Assembly (NCBI GenBank): GCA_003164785.1
Contig: PLUE01000032.1
Location: 84,393 to 148,392 of the forward strand
Length of the DNA: 64,000 nt
Direction of reading: 5' to 3'
Source of the DNA: Gammaproteobacteria bacterium
Lineage (GTDB): Bacteria > Pseudomonadota > Gammaproteobacteria > Steroidobacterales > Steroidobacteraceae
The first letter of the stretch is position 1. Each line of letters starts with the position of its first letter. Under the pieces are notes generated by a model that saw only the letters and a program-made list of their open reading frames with translations, ran no database searches and had not been told where the DNA came from. Shown one piece after another: positions 7,445 to 16,992 of this stretch. The position numbers and the translations under genes are program-made.

Positions 7445-8715
7445 GATGCCATCGGCTCAGGGGCGGCCGGCGTCGCGATCGCCGCTGCGGCCGAAATCGG
7501 CGCGTAGGTGCGCTCGATATAGCGTTCGACCATTTCCTGGAATTCTTCGGCGATACGACCTCCCTTGAGGGTCACCGTCTTCTCGCCGTCCTCGTACACC
7601 GGCGCCACCGGATGCTCCCCGGTGCCGGGCAGGCTGATCCCGATGTTCGCATGCTTGCTCTCGCCCGGGCCGTTGACCACGCAGCCCATCACGGCAACCG
7701 TCATGTCCTCGACACCCTGACGCTGCTTGCGCCACTCCGGCATTCGATGGCGAATGTGTCCCTGAATTTTCTGGGCGAGTTCCTGAAAGTAAGTGCTGGT
7801 CGTGCGGCCGCAGCCGGGGCAGGCGATCACCATCGGAATGAAGGCGCGCAAACCCATCGTCTGCAGAATCTCCTGAGCCACGATGACTTCCTGGGTCCGA
7901 TCGCCGTTCGGTTCCGGAGTCAAGGACACGCGGATGGTATCGCCGATGCCTTGCTGCAACAGAACGCCCATGGCGGCGGTGGATGCCACGATGCCCTTGC
8001 TGCCCATGCCGGCCTCCGTGAGGCCAAGATGGAGCGGAAAACTGCACCGCGCCGCGAGATTCGAATACACGGCGATCAAATCCTGCACGCCGCTGACCTT
8101 GGCGCTGATCACGATCTTGTCGGCCCCAAGACCGAGCTCCACGGCGCGCTCGGCGCTGGCAAGCGCCGAGATGACGATGGCCTCGCGCATGACCTCGATC
8201 GCCGGCAGCGGCTCCGCCAGCTTGGAGTTCGAGTCCATCATGCGCGTGAGCAGGTCCGAGTCGAGGCTGCCCCAGTTCACGCCGATTCGCACCGGCTTGT
8301 CATACCGACAGGCAGTTTCGATCATCTCCGCAAACTGAGGATCGCGCTTGCTGCCCCGTCCGACATTACCCGGATTGATCCGCAGCTTGCCGAGCGCCTG
8401 GGCACAGGCTGGATGTTCCTTGAGCAGTTTGTGGCCGTTGAAATGGAAGTCGCCAACGATCGGCGTGCGAATGCCCGCACGGTCCAAGCGCTCGCGAATG
8501 TGCGGCACGGCGGCGGCGGACTCGTCGTTGTTGACCGTCACCCGCACCAGCTCGGAGCCGGCCCGCGCCAGGGCCTTGATTTGGGCGACCGTGCCATCGA
8601 TGTCGGCCGTGTCGGTGTTGGTCATCGATTGGACGACGATGGGCGCGGTGCCGCCGATCGTGACGTTGCCCACCGTGACGCTGAGAGACTTTCTACGTGG
8701 ATTCATGGTGGCCAT
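7441..8715 (-). CDS. ispG: 4-hydroxy-3-methylbut-2-enyl diphosphate synthase (IspG/GcpE)
   Basis: An iron-sulfur enzyme of the MEP isoprenoid pathway making HMBPP from MEcPP. It shows [16 protein letters not shown] and [19 protein letters not shown] at the N-terminus, RINPGNVG, the Cys pair in ACPGCGRTT and the third Cys with the conserved GCVVNGPGE. At ~424 residues it is the longer gammaproteobacterial-type form. The start is uncertain: ATG 8715, ATG 8706 or an upstream GTG at 8733 are in frame; 8715 gives the usual short leader before RRKS. Divergent from yciH with only 35 bp between them. Confidence 0.93.
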   Translation of the reverse strand: MATMNPRRKSLSVTVGNVTIGGTAPIVVQSMTNTDTADIDGTVAQIKALARAGSELVRVTVNNDESAAAVPHIRERLDRAGIRTPIVGDFHFNGHKLLKEHPACAQALGKLRINPGNVGRGSKRDPQFAEMIETACRYDKPVRIGVNWGSLDSDLLTRMMDSNSKLAEPLPAIEVMREAIVISALASAERAVELGLGADKIVISAKVSGVQDLIAVYSNLAARCSFPLHLGLTEAGMGSKGIVASTAAMGVLLQQGIGDTIRVSLTPEPNGDRTQEVIVAQEILQTMGLRAFIPMVIACPGCGRTTSTYFQELAQKIQGHIRHRMPEWRKQRQGVEDMTVAVMGCVVNGPGESKHANIGISLPGTGEHPVAPVYEDGEKTVTLKGGRIAEEFQEMVERYIERTYAPISAAAAIATPAAPEPMAS

Positions 8716-8750
8716 TCTACCTGGATCGCTCACTTGGGCATAATGGCGCG

Positions 8751-9098
8751 ATGGCAGCGCGCATCGTTTATTCCACCGGTATCGGCAGCTTATGCCCGAA
8801 CTGCCGCCGTGCGGTCAGGGAGTGCGTTTGCCCCAAGGGGGCGCCTGGTGCGGCGAAATTGGGCGCCATCCGGGTCGGTCGGGAGGTGAAAGGGCGCGCG
8901 GGGAAAGGGGTTACCACGGTCACCGGGCTGCCCTTGAGCCTGGCGGAAATCGACGCCCTGGCAACCCGCCTGAAGAAGCGGTGCGGGTCCGGCGGTACCG
9001 TGCGCGACGGCGTCATCGAGATCCAGGGTGATCATCGGGACGTCATCGTCGGCGAACTCCTCAAAGCGGGCTGGCAGGCCAAGAAATCGGGCGGCTAG
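8751..9098 (+). CDS. yciH: SUI1/eIF1-like translation factor YciH
   Basis: A 115-residue protein of the SUI1 family. An N-terminal Cys-rich segment ([13 protein letters not shown]) is followed by the SUI1 fold with [34 protein letters not shown] and [11 protein letters not shown]. The E. coli homologue YciH influences initiation fidelity but is not essential. Start ATG 8751 matches the family N-terminus; an out-of-frame ATG occurs at 8743. Confidence 0.92.
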   Translation: MAARIVYSTGIGSLCPNCRRAVRECVCPKGAPGAAKLGAIRVGREVKGRAGKGVTTVTGLPLSLAEIDALATRLKKRCGSGGTVRDGVIEIQGDHRDVIVGELLKAGWQAKKSGG

Positions 9099-9259
9099 CG
9101 GCGCGGCGCGGCGCCGCAGTGGCCGGGGCAGCACCAAGCCCACGGCCGATGGCGAGGCTCATCCCGGGCTGCGGCGGCCAATCGGTTCATTCGGCGAATT
9201 CTAGCCTGCAGCGGGTGGGGTCCGCATACAATGCGGCTCCGAAACCAGCCCGAGCTTGC

Positions 9260-9631
9260 GTGGACAGAGACAAACCAACAGGATGGACGCGGGTGGTGCG
9301 CGCGTTCGGTTATTCTTTTCAGGGCTTCCGACACGCCTGGCGGGAAGAAGCGGCGTTCCGCCAGGAAGCCATCCTGGCCGCAGTGCTGATACCCGTTGGC
9401 ATCTACTTGGGGCGTTCGGGGGTGGAGCGGGCGATCCTCGTGTGCCCCGTGCTGCTGATCCTGGTGATCGAGATCTTGAACAGCGCCGTCGAGGCCGTGG
9501 TGGATCGATCCGGCACCGAACGTCATCCGCTGGCCGGGATGGCGAAGGACATGGGATCGGCGGCCGTCATGCTGAGTTTCGTGCTGTTAGGAACCGTATG
9601 GCTGCTCGTCTTGTCCGATCACCGACACTGA
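9260..9631 (+). CDS. dgkA: Diacylglycerol kinase (DgkA)
   Basis: An integral inner-membrane kinase phosphorylating diacylglycerol, recycling the by-product of membrane-derived glucan synthesis. From the GTG at 9260 it is 123 residues (E. coli: 122). It has the amphipathic N-terminal helix (WTRVVRAFGYSFQGFRHAW), EAAFRQE, three membrane spans and the active-site motif EILNSAVEAVVDR plus AKDMGSAAV. The upstream open frame is not conserved, hence the GTG. TACAAT at 9227-9232 could be its -10 element; I saw no good -35. Confidence 0.92.
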   Translation: MDRDKPTGWTRVVRAFGYSFQGFRHAWREEAAFRQEAILAAVLIPVGIYLGRSGVERAILVCPVLLILVIEILNSAVEAVVDRSGTERHPLAGMAKDMGSAAVMLSFVLLGTVWLLVLSDHRH

Positions 9632-9653
9632 ATAAACCACCCATAGGATCTGC

Positions 9654-12506
9654 ATGTCGCGAATCGCGTTCGTTCTGACTCTATTCATCGCTTTTTTCAC
9701 CGATGTCCTGGCCGCTCCGGCCCCCGCGCCCGGCATACCGAGCAATCCCGCGAACTGGGCGCAGACGCTGGAGCGCATCGCGAGCGGCGTGGTGACCATT
9801 CAGATCGACAGCACGCGAGCCTTCGATACGGAGTGGAACACCAGCGCGCAGGCCACCGGCTTCGTCATCGATGCGAAACGCGGCTTGATCCTGACCAATC
9901 GACACGTCGTCACCCCCGGTCCGGTGACGGCCCAGGCCACCTTCTTGAATCGTGAGGAGGTCTCGCTGTTTCCCGTGTATCGGGACCCGGTGCATGACTT
10001 CGGCATCTATCACTACGATCCCGCCAAGCTCAGGTTCATCCAGCCGGCGGAGCTGCCTCTGTATCCTGCGGGAGCCGTCATCGGCCGCGAGATCCGGGTC
10101 GTCGGCAACGACGCCGGCGAGCAGCTGTCGATTCTTGCGGGCACGCTCGCCAGACTCGATCGCGAGGCACCGGATTATGGTTACGGCAAATACAACGACT
10201 TCAACACCTTCTATTATCAGGCTGCGTCGGGCACATCGGGCGGCTCATCGGGATCGCCGGTCATCGATATCGACGGTCGTGTGGTGGCGCTCAATGCCGG
10301 GGGCGCCACCGGCGCCGCGTCCAGTTTCTACCTGCCGTTGACGGCCGTGGTGCGTGCCCTCAAGTTCATCGATGCCGGCAAACCGGTGCCGCGCGGCACG
10401 CTCGAGACGGTGTTCAAATACACGCCCTTCGACGAGTTGCGGCGTCTCGGCCTGAACGCCGATACCGAGGCGCGGATGCGCGCCGCCTATCCTAAACTCA
10501 CCGGCATGCTGGTGGTCGATGACGTGCAGCCCGGATCGTCCGCCGACGGCATGCTGTCGCCGGGCGACATTCTGGTGACCATCGACGGCAAGCCGGTGCC
10601 CGAATTCTTCACGCTGGAAGATGTGATGGACAACCACGTGGGACAGCGCGTCGACGTGGAGGTGCAGCGCGGCAGTGCGACCTTGAAGCATGCGCTCGAG
10701 GTCGAATCATTGAGCGCGATCACGGCCGACGAGTACCTCGAGTTCGGCGAGGCCGTGGTGCACACGCTGTCATACGAGCAGGCGCGGCACTATCACCTGC
10801 CCATCGCGGGCGTGTACGTCGCGAATCCCGGGTATGTCTTCGGCAGCGCCGGCATTCCCCATGGCGCGTTGATCAGCTGGTTCAACGGCAGGAAGATGAC
10901 GACGCTGGCCGATTTCGAGGCGGCGCTCGCGGGACTCGCGGACGGCGCCAGAGCCCCGGTGCGTTTCGTGACCCTGGAGGATCCGCACGCCGTTCAGCTC
11001 AAGGTGATCCGCATGGATCGACGCTGGTTTCCGGCCCGTAAATGCAAGCGTGATGACGCGCTCGGCACATGGCCGTGCGTCGGCATCAGTGGCGGACCGC
11101 CGCCGCAGCCGTTGGCGCCGGCCGCGACCCAGATTTCGAAAACCGGCGATCCGCGCATCGATCGCCTGGCGCCTTCATTGGTCCAGGTGACGTTCGACAT
11201 GCCTTACTCGACCTCCGGCGTCACCGAGAAGAACTACCACGGCACCGGCGTCATCGTCGACGCAAAGCGCGGCCTGGTGGTCGTCGATCGCAACACCGTG
11301 CCGCTGGCGATGGGCGATGTGCGCGTCACCTTCAACGGCACGGTCGAGGTGCCCGGCAAGGTGGAGTACATCCATCCGCTGCACAACCTCGCCATGGTGT
11401 CGTACGACCCGAAGTCCATCGGCGACACCCCGGTCCATGCGGCCACGTTTCTGCCCAAGGACCTGAACCCGGGCGATGATGTGTGGGTGGTGGGAGAGCG
11501 CGGGGATTCAAAAATCCTGTCGCAGAAGACCGAGGTCGCGGGCGTCGATCCCGTGGCGTTTCCGTTGTCGCGCACCTTGCGATTCCGCGACAGCAATCTC
11601 GAGGCCATCAGCCTGGTCAATCCTCCCGGCGACGTGGATGGCGTGCTGGCCGATGACAAGGGCGATGTGGTCGCGCTATGGTCGAGCTTTGCATTCGAGA
11701 CCCAGCGGGATTTGGAACAGATGAACCGCGGCATTCCCGCCGACCTGGTGATGGAAATGCTCGCGGTGGTCGAGAACGCCAAGCCGCTCTATTCGTTGGA
11801 AGCCGAGTTCGATGTGGAGTCGCTGGCCAGCGCCCGGAAACTCGGTCTGCCCGACGAGTGGGTGCGGCGCTTCGAGAACCACAACCAACAACGTCGTCAG
11901 GTGCTGAGCATCGATCGTCTCGTGGCCGGATCATCCGCGGCGACGTCGCTCGAGCCCGGTGATCTGCTGCTCGCCATCGACGGCAAGATCGTCAACCGAT
12001 TCCGCGAGGTCGAGGGCGCCGTGCAGAAGCCCGGTGTGTCGGTCACCGTCTGGCGTGATGGAGCCGAGAAAGTGCTGTCCATGCAGACCGTGGCGCTCAA
12101 CGGTCGCGACATCGACCGGGTGCTCATCTGGGCCGGCGCGACGCTGCAGGCGCCGCACCGGGCGATGGCCGCACAGCGCGGCATCGCGCCCTACGGCGTA
12201 TTCGTGTCGTTTTTCTTCTATGGCTCGCCGGCCACGCATTACGGCCTCTATGCAGGGCGCCGCATCGTGGAAGTCGACGGACAGCCGACGCCGGACCTGG
12301 ATGCATTCATCAAGGTGGTTCGAGGCAAATCGGATCGGGCGTCATTGCGCCTGACGACGATCAGCTGGAACGGTCAAACCGATGTCATCACCTTGAAGCT
12401 CGACAAGCATTACTGGCCGGCCTACGAACTCGATCGGCAGAGCGATGGCACGTGGACGCGCACGGCGCTGGACCCCCCGGAAACGGCGATTGCGAAGACG
12501 CCTTGA
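9654..12506 (+). CDS. Exported tandem trypsin-like protease / PDZ protein (Nma111-like layout)
   Basis: A 950-residue protein with a cleavable signal peptide (residues 1-20, cleavage near VLA-AP) and two protease-PDZ halves, as in yeast Nma111p. The first half has a full triad: H84 (TNRHVV), D115 (DPVHDFGIYHYD) and S199 (GTSGGSSGSPV), then PDZ-like domains from ~270 on (GMLVVDDVQPGSSADGMLSPGD). The second half (from ~505) keeps the fold (GTGVIVDAKRGLVVVDRN) but His is replaced (DRNTVP) and the Ser loop reads PPGDVDGVLAD, so it should be inactive. It then has further PDZ-like modules. Predicted periplasmic quality-control protease. No neighbour suggests a substrate. Confidence 0.85.
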   Translation: MSRIAFVLTLFIAFFTDVLAAPAPAPGIPSNPANWAQTLERIASGVVTIQIDSTRAFDTEWNTSAQATGFVIDAKRGLILTNRHVVTPGPVTAQATFLNREEVSLFPVYRDPVHDFGIYHYDPAKLRFIQPAELPLYPAGAVIGREIRVVGNDAGEQLSILAGTLARLDREAPDYGYGKYNDFNTFYYQAASGTSGGSSGSPVIDIDGRVVALNAGGATGAASSFYLPLTAVVRALKFIDAGKPVPRGTLETVFKYTPFDELRRLGLNADTEARMRAAYPKLTGMLVVDDVQPGSSADGMLSPGDILVTIDGKPVPEFFTLEDVMDNHVGQRVDVEVQRGSATLKHALEVESLSAITADEYLEFGEAVVHTLSYEQARHYHLPIAGVYVANPGYVFGSAGIPHGALISWFNGRKMTTLADFEAALAGLADGARAPVRFVTLEDPHAVQLKVIRMDRRWFPARKCKRDDALGTWPCVGISGGPPPQPLAPAATQISKTGDPRIDRLAPSLVQVTFDMPYSTSGVTEKNYHGTGVIVDAKRGLVVVDRNTVPLAMGDVRVTFNGTVEVPGKVEYIHPLHNLAMVSYDPKSIGDTPVHAATFLPKDLNPGDDVWVVGERGDSKILSQKTEVAGVDPVAFPLSRTLRFRDSNLEAISLVNPPGDVDGVLADDKGDVVALWSSFAFETQRDLEQMNRGIPADLVMEMLAVVENAKPLYSLEAEFDVESLASARKLGLPDEWVRRFENHNQQRRQVLSIDRLVAGSSAATSLEPGDLLLAIDGKIVNRFREVEGAVQKPGVSVTVWRDGAEKVLSMQTVALNGRDIDRVLIWAGATLQAPHRAMAAQRGIAPYGVFVSFFFYGSPATHYGLYAGRRIVEVDGQPTPDLDAFIKVVRGKSDRASLRLTTISWNGQTDVITLKLDKHYWPAYELDRQSDGTWTRTALDPPETAIAKTP

Positions 12507-12520
12507 ATGCGGGAGCGGCC

Positions 12521-13015
12521 ATGAATATCGCGATATCACCTGCAGCGCCGTCCGATCTGCCCCAGATACTGGCGATTTACAACGAAGTGATCCGCAACTC
12601 CACCGCGGTGTATTCGGAGGCGGAATTCACGGCCGAACGGGGTGAAACATGGCTCGCATCGAAGACCGAGCATGGGTTCCCCTTCGTCGTGGCGCGCGAT
12701 GCGTCGGGAATCGTGGGGTTCGGCACCTTCGGCGATTTTCGGGCGTGGCCTTGCTATCAATACAGCGTCGAACATAGCGTGCACGTGCGGGCCGACCGCC
12801 GAGGTGCGGGGATCGGCAGGATGCTGTTGCTCGAGCTCATGCAGCGCGCCAAGGACATGCGTAAACATGTGATGATCGCCGGGATCGATGCGGACAACGT
12901 GGTCTCGATCGGGTTGCACGAGAGCCTGGGCTTCGCGGTGGTGGGCCATTTCCATGAGGTGGGGTTCAAATTCGGGCGCTGGCTCGACCTCGTTTTCATG
13001 GAACGATCCATCTGA
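12521..13015 (+). CDS. GNAT N-acetyltransferase, phosphinothricin/methionine-sulfoximine type
   Basis: A 164-residue acetyltransferase of the Pat/MddA/YncA group: start of fold LPQILAIYNEVIRNSTAVY, acetyl-CoA loop VRADRRGAGIGRMLL, then GIDADNVVSIGLHESLGF and GFKFGRWLDLVFM. Family members acetylate phosphinothricin, methionine sulfone/sulfoximine or amino-acid analogues. Start ATG 12521 follows GGGAG at six bases' distance. It begins 14 bases after the protease gene, so likely the same transcript. Confidence 0.88.
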   Translation: MNIAISPAAPSDLPQILAIYNEVIRNSTAVYSEAEFTAERGETWLASKTEHGFPFVVARDASGIVGFGTFGDFRAWPCYQYSVEHSVHVRADRRGAGIGRMLLLELMQRAKDMRKHVMIAGIDADNVVSIGLHESLGFAVVGHFHEVGFKFGRWLDLVFMERSI

Positions 13016-13121
13016 GGCGCGGTCGGCCGCCCCTAAAGCCGCGGGAAAAGCGGCACTGGGGCACAGTTGCTTCCACTGGTGCGAGATGCGGCGTTTGCTC
13101 CCAACGCAAGCTTGATATCAT

Positions 13122-14114
13122 GTGGCCGTGGTAAGAGCTACACAAACTGAAATCGCAGAGGCCGTTGCGGCGCTGCGGGCGGGCGAGCTGGTCGTGTTTC
13201 CGACGGAAACCGTCTACGGTCTGGGGGCCAATGCCTCCGATCCGGACGCGGTCAGGAAAATATTCGAGGTCAAGGGCAGACCGGCGGATCATCCGGTCAT
13301 CGTGCATTTGGACAACCCGCGTTATCTGCACCGCTGGGTCTCCGACGTGCCGCCGGTGGCCGAGCGGTTGGCGGCCGAATTCTGGCCCGGTCCGCTGACG
13401 CTGATCCTCCCCAAGGCCGGCAGCGTCAACGATATCGTGACCGGCGGCCAGGACAGCATCGGGATCCGCGTGCCCTCGCATCCCATCGCCCAGCAATTGC
13501 TGACCGCTTTCGGCGGCGGTATTGCGGCGCCGTCGGCCAACCGCTTTGGCCGTCTGAGCCCGACCAAACCCGAGCACGTGCGCGACGAGCTGGGCGATGC
13601 GGTGCGCGTCATTCTGGATGGCGGCGAGTCGCCGCTCGGCCTCGAATCGACCATCGTGTCATGCCTTGGAAACGAAGCGCGTCTGTTACGTCCGGGATCG
13701 ATCACGCGCTCCCAGCTCGAGGCCGTGGTCACGCTGTCCAGCGGTGGTCCCGTACCGCGCGCTTCCGGTGACCGGCTCCTGCATTACGCTCCCTCGACGC
13801 CGCTGGCCATCGTCTCATCCGACAATCTGGAGAAATACGCCGGTGAATTCGTTGCGCGGCACGAAAAGGTCGCGGTCATGGCGATGCGGCCGCCGCTGCA
13901 GACTCACCGCCAAATGACCTGGATCAATGCCGGTAAAAAGCCTGAAGCGTACGCGCACAATCTTTATAATCATCTGCGCACGCTGGACAGCGCGGGCTGC
14001 GAGAGAATTTTGGTGCAGGAACTGCCGCACGACGAGCGCTGGGCGGCGATCCTCGATCGACTGCAACGCGCCAGTGGTATGGATGGCGATCCGCTCGAAT
14101 TGAGCGCGGGTTAA
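13122..14114 (+). CDS. L-threonylcarbamoyladenylate synthase, Sua5 type
   Basis: Makes threonylcarbamoyl-AMP for the t6A37 modification of ANN-decoding tRNAs. At 330 residues it is the long form: YrdC domain to ~200 (GELVVFPTETVYGLGANA, VKGRPADHPVIVHL, SIGIRVPSHP, APSANRFGRLSPT), a linker with HYAPSTPLAIVSS, and a C-terminal Sua5 domain. Start is GTG 13122 (another in-frame GTG lies at 13128); the ATG at 13120 is out of frame and hits a stop. It is preceded by 106 bp of intergenic DNA and followed 12 bases later by the decarboxylase gene. Confidence 0.93.
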   Translation: MAVVRATQTEIAEAVAALRAGELVVFPTETVYGLGANASDPDAVRKIFEVKGRPADHPVIVHLDNPRYLHRWVSDVPPVAERLAAEFWPGPLTLILPKAGSVNDIVTGGQDSIGIRVPSHPIAQQLLTAFGGGIAAPSANRFGRLSPTKPEHVRDELGDAVRVILDGGESPLGLESTIVSCLGNEARLLRPGSITRSQLEAVVTLSSGGPVPRASGDRLLHYAPSTPLAIVSSDNLEKYAGEFVARHEKVAVMAMRPPLQTHRQMTWINAGKKPEAYAHNLYNHLRTLDSAGCERILVQELPHDERWAAILDRLQRASGMDGDPLELSAG

Positions 14115-14126
14115 ACGGAGAACGGT

Positions 14127-15335
14127 TTGGCCAAAGCGGTTGGAATTCGCAGGCTTCCTGCGGGCGATGTATTGGAACTCGAACCGGGTCAGGACCCGTT
14201 CGCCCACGATTCCATCAAGCACCTTGCCGGGCGCTACGGCTCGCCATTGTTCATCATCGATGCGCAGCGGATTCGCGCGCAGTACCGCCGGCTGGCTGCC
14301 GCTTTGCCCAATGTCGATCTGCATTACGCGTTGAAGCCCCTGCCGCACGCCTCGGTCATACAGACGCTGATGGCGGAGGGCGCCTATTTCGATCTCGCGA
14401 CCAATGGTGAAGTGGATCTCGTCCAGCGGCTGGGTGTCGATGCGGGTCGGTGCATTCATACTCATCCGATCAAGCGTGACAGCGATATCCGCACGGCCTT
14501 GGATTACGGGGTGACGCGGTTCGTGGTCGATAATCCGGACGAATTGCGAAAATTCGTGAAATTCCGCAAGCAGGCCTCGGTGCTGATTCGCGTGTCCTTT
14601 CGCAGCCCGGATGCGGTCTGCGATCTGTCGAAGAAATTTGGTTGTGCACCGGAGTCGGTTGCGGGTCTGCTCGAACTCGCGACGGAATTACACGTCAAGG
14701 TCGACGGTCTTTCCTTCCATGTCGGATCTCAGTCCGCCGGTTCCGGGATGCACGTTCATGCCATCAACGTGTGCCGGGAGCTCATGCGAAGCGCCGCGGC
14801 CAGCGGTCAGGAACTGACGACGCTCGACATCGGCGGCGGTTTTCCCGTGGACTATTGCCAGCGCTCGCTGACGATCGAAGAGTTTTGCGCCCCCATTCGC
14901 GAGGCATTGGGATTGCTCGATGGCGCGGTGCGGGTGATCGGCGAGCCGGGGCGTTACATCGCCGCGCCCGCCGCGGTCGCCGTTTCCTCCGTCATGGGCC
15001 GTGCGATGCGCGACGGCCGCTGGTGGTATTACCTCGACGATGGTCTTTACGGCAGCTATAGTGGGCAGATGTATGACCACGCGAAGTATCCGATCGATGC
15101 GTTGGTCGCCCCCGGAATGACGTACCCCTCGGTGTTGGCGGGCCCAACCTGCGACAGCATCGACGTCATCGCCGACAATATCGATTTGCCGGTGCTCGAG
15201 ATGGGCGATCTGGTGGTCGGTCACGTCATGGGCGCCTATACCTGGGCGTCGGCATCCGAGTTCAATTTCTTTCCCCGTGCCACGGTCCTGGCGTTGGATC
15301 GCGGGCTTCTCTTGACCGGCCGAGATCCGCAATGA
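14127..15335 (+). CDS. Fold-type III PLP-dependent decarboxylase (ornithine/lysine decarboxylase-like)
   Basis: A 402-residue alanine-racemase-fold decarboxylase. PLP lysine K70 in LHYALKPLPH, then SFHVGSQS, DIGGGFPV, GEPGRYIAAPA and the active-site cysteine in GPTCDSIDVI. These fit eukaryotic-type ornithine decarboxylase and the bacterial ODC/LDC group rather than LysA, so a polyamine role (putrescine or cadaverine) is most likely; substrate cannot be fixed here. TTG start at 14127 is supported by ACGGAG six bases before it. Its stop overlaps the start of the next gene by four bases. Confidence 0.85.
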   Translation: MAKAVGIRRLPAGDVLELEPGQDPFAHDSIKHLAGRYGSPLFIIDAQRIRAQYRRLAAALPNVDLHYALKPLPHASVIQTLMAEGAYFDLATNGEVDLVQRLGVDAGRCIHTHPIKRDSDIRTALDYGVTRFVVDNPDELRKFVKFRKQASVLIRVSFRSPDAVCDLSKKFGCAPESVAGLLELATELHVKVDGLSFHVGSQSAGSGMHVHAINVCRELMRSAAASGQELTTLDIGGGFPVDYCQRSLTIEEFCAPIREALGLLDGAVRVIGEPGRYIAAPAAVAVSSVMGRAMRDGRWWYYLDDGLYGSYSGQMYDHAKYPIDALVAPGMTYPSVLAGPTCDSIDVIADNIDLPVLEMGDLVVGHVMGAYTWASASEFNFFPRATVLALDRGLLLTGRDPQ

Positions 15336-15907
15336 TCTGGACCCGCCGACGCGTGCTGCAAGCGGGGGGGGCTCTCGCCGGGGCTTCGGCCGCCGCCGTG
15401 TTTTCGCGGCCGGCCGCCGCGGTGGACAAGACCGATCGTCGTGCGCCCACTCCGGCTTCCGCGAAACGCGTCTCGCTGCTCAATCTGCATACGAACGAAA
15501 GGTTGGAGCTGGAGTTCTTCCGGGGTGACAGCTACGTGAAGGATTCGCTGTCGGCGATCCAGGTCCTGCTGCGTGATTTTCGCAACGGTGAGCAGCACCC
15601 CATCGATCCTCTTGTGATGGATTATCTCTTCGATGTGGCGCGGACTGCGGGCGTCGATCCGGTATTCAGCGTGATCTCCGGGTACCGGTCGCCGCAGACC
15701 AACGAGCAATTGCGCGAGCGCAGCAACGGCGTCGCACGCCACAGCCTGCACATGGAGGGGCGTGCCATCGACGTGAGGCTCGCCGGCGTGGATTGCGCGA
15801 GGCTTGCCGATCATGCGCGGACGATGAGCCGCGGCGGCGTCGGGTACTACCAGAAATCGGATTTCGTTCATCTGGACACGGGTGCCTATAGGACTTGGAA
15901 GGGCTGA
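15332..15907 (+). CDS. Tat-exported DUF882/MepK-like peptidase (M15 family)
   Basis: A 191-residue protein with a twin-arginine signal (TRRRVLQAGGALAGAS, cleavage after ~30). The peptidase M15A_3/DUF882 domain has SGYRSPQTNEQLR, the metal motif HSLHMEGRAIDVRL (HxxxxxxD) and FVHLDTG. The E. coli homologue MepK (YcbK) cleaves L-Dap-D-Dap cross-links in murein. Translational coupling (ATGA) to a polyamine-type decarboxylase is curious and has no obvious functional logic. Confidence 0.9.
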   Translation: MIWTRRRVLQAGGALAGASAAAVFSRPAAAVDKTDRRAPTPASAKRVSLLNLHTNERLELEFFRGDSYVKDSLSAIQVLLRDFRNGEQHPIDPLVMDYLFDVARTAGVDPVFSVISGYRSPQTNEQLRERSNGVARHSLHMEGRAIDVRLAGVDCARLADHARTMSRGGVGYYQKSDFVHLDTGAYRTWKG

Positions 15908-15972
15908 GTTCCGGCGCACGCTGAAAAGCGATGTGCTGCGTAGCGGCAATGTGCGGTGTAGCGGCCGCGGGT

Positions 15973-16992
15973 CTAGGTGAGGCCTCCCGACCGCCACAAC
16001 ACCCAGATGCCGACGGCGAATATCCCATAGAACGAGCCGAACCAGGCAAGCCGTATCGGCGTCAACGCATTGCGTTTCAGCAGCAGCAGCAACCCCACGA
16101 TGGCCAGTGCGGTGATCGCCGCGGCCAGCGTGAGTGCGTGATCGAAGAGCCACGGTGTGAAGAAGAGTCCCAGCGCGGTGGGAATGGTGGCTTGAATCAT
16201 CATGGCGCCGCTGATGTTGGCGAGCGCAAGACGATGTTTGCCCTGTCGGATCCAGATGATGGCGTTCATGGTTTCCGGCAGTTCCGTGGCGACGGGGCTC
16301 AAGAGCAGCGCGACCACCGCGGAAGGCATGCCGAGCCAGGGGCCGACCACGGCCAGTTGACCGACGAAAACATGGGACGCGCCAAAAATGACCACCAGAG
16401 CGAGTGCGGTCTGGATGCCGGCGATGGCGGTGTGAGGAATCGCCTTTTTTGGCTGAAATTTGAGCGGTTCCATCTTGCCCTCGGCGGCGTCGCCGTCGGT
16501 GCGCATTTCCATCCAGGTATAGGCGGCGTAGGCCAGTAGAAACAGCCAGCCTAGCCAAGGCTTGATCGCGAACGCCATGAAGCCGAGGATGATCTTGCAG
16601 AGGAAGATCATCAGGAACCATCCTTGATCGCGGCTGAGCCGGCGGCAATTCAGGTCGATGGGTTGGCGCGCCAACTGGATTCGAGTGATCCACAACATGA
16701 CGCCCACCACCGGATACGCGACCGTGGCGAGCACGAGCGGACCGCCGAGGGCTGCTCCGACACCGATGTTCCTCGCGGCAGCATCGGAGCCGAACACGAC
16801 CGCGACGAACGTGACGACGCTTTCCGGCAGTGCCGTTCCGAACGCGGCAAGTACGGTGCCGACCGCGTTTTGGGAGACCCCCGCCTTGCGGCCGACCCAC
16901 TCGACTCCGTTGACGAAATACTCGCAGGCCCAGTAGATGCAGCCCGCGGCGAGGAGCAGGTCGGCGAATGCGACGATGATGGTCGAGTTCAA
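15973..16992 (-). CDS. Sodium/calcium exchanger family membrane protein (CaCA)
   Basis: A ~339-residue protein with about ten membrane spans and the two alpha repeats typical of cation/Ca2+ exchangers: VLAAFGTALPESVVTFVAV in the first half and LLLSPVATELPETMNAIIW in the second, each with the G/P-T-x-x-P-E core. Start TTG 16992 follows GAAGGA by six bases; a longer frame starting with TTG 17028 exists. Probably exports Ca2+ or another cation against H+ or Na+. It stands alone and faces the plus-strand MepK-like gene. Confidence 0.85.
   Translation of the reverse strand: MNSTIIVAFADLLLAAGCIYWACEYFVNGVEWVGRKAGVSQNAVGTVLAAFGTALPESVVTFVAVVFGSDAAARNIGVGAALGGPLVLATVAYPVVGVMLWITRIQLARQPIDLNCRRLSRDQGWFLMIFLCKIILGFMAFAIKPWLGWLFLLAYAAYTWMEMRTDGDAAEGKMEPLKFQPKKAIPHTAIAGIQTALALVVIFGASHVFVGQLAVVGPWLGMPSAVVALLLSPVATELPETMNAIIWIRQGKHRLALANISGAMMIQATIPTALGLFFTPWLFDHALTLAAAITALAIVGLLLLLKRNALTPIRLAWFGSFYGIFAVGIWVLWRSGGLT

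Noticed and set aside
12124-12306. Small minus-strand ORFs within the tandem protease gene
   Set aside because: Inside a continuous, well-conserved coding frame with no independent signals.
15236-16900. 554-codon minus-strand ORF across the decarboxylase end, MepK-like gene and the exchanger
   Set aside because: Arg/His/Gly-rich composition typical of frame shadows; the exchanger in another frame has clear alpha repeats.
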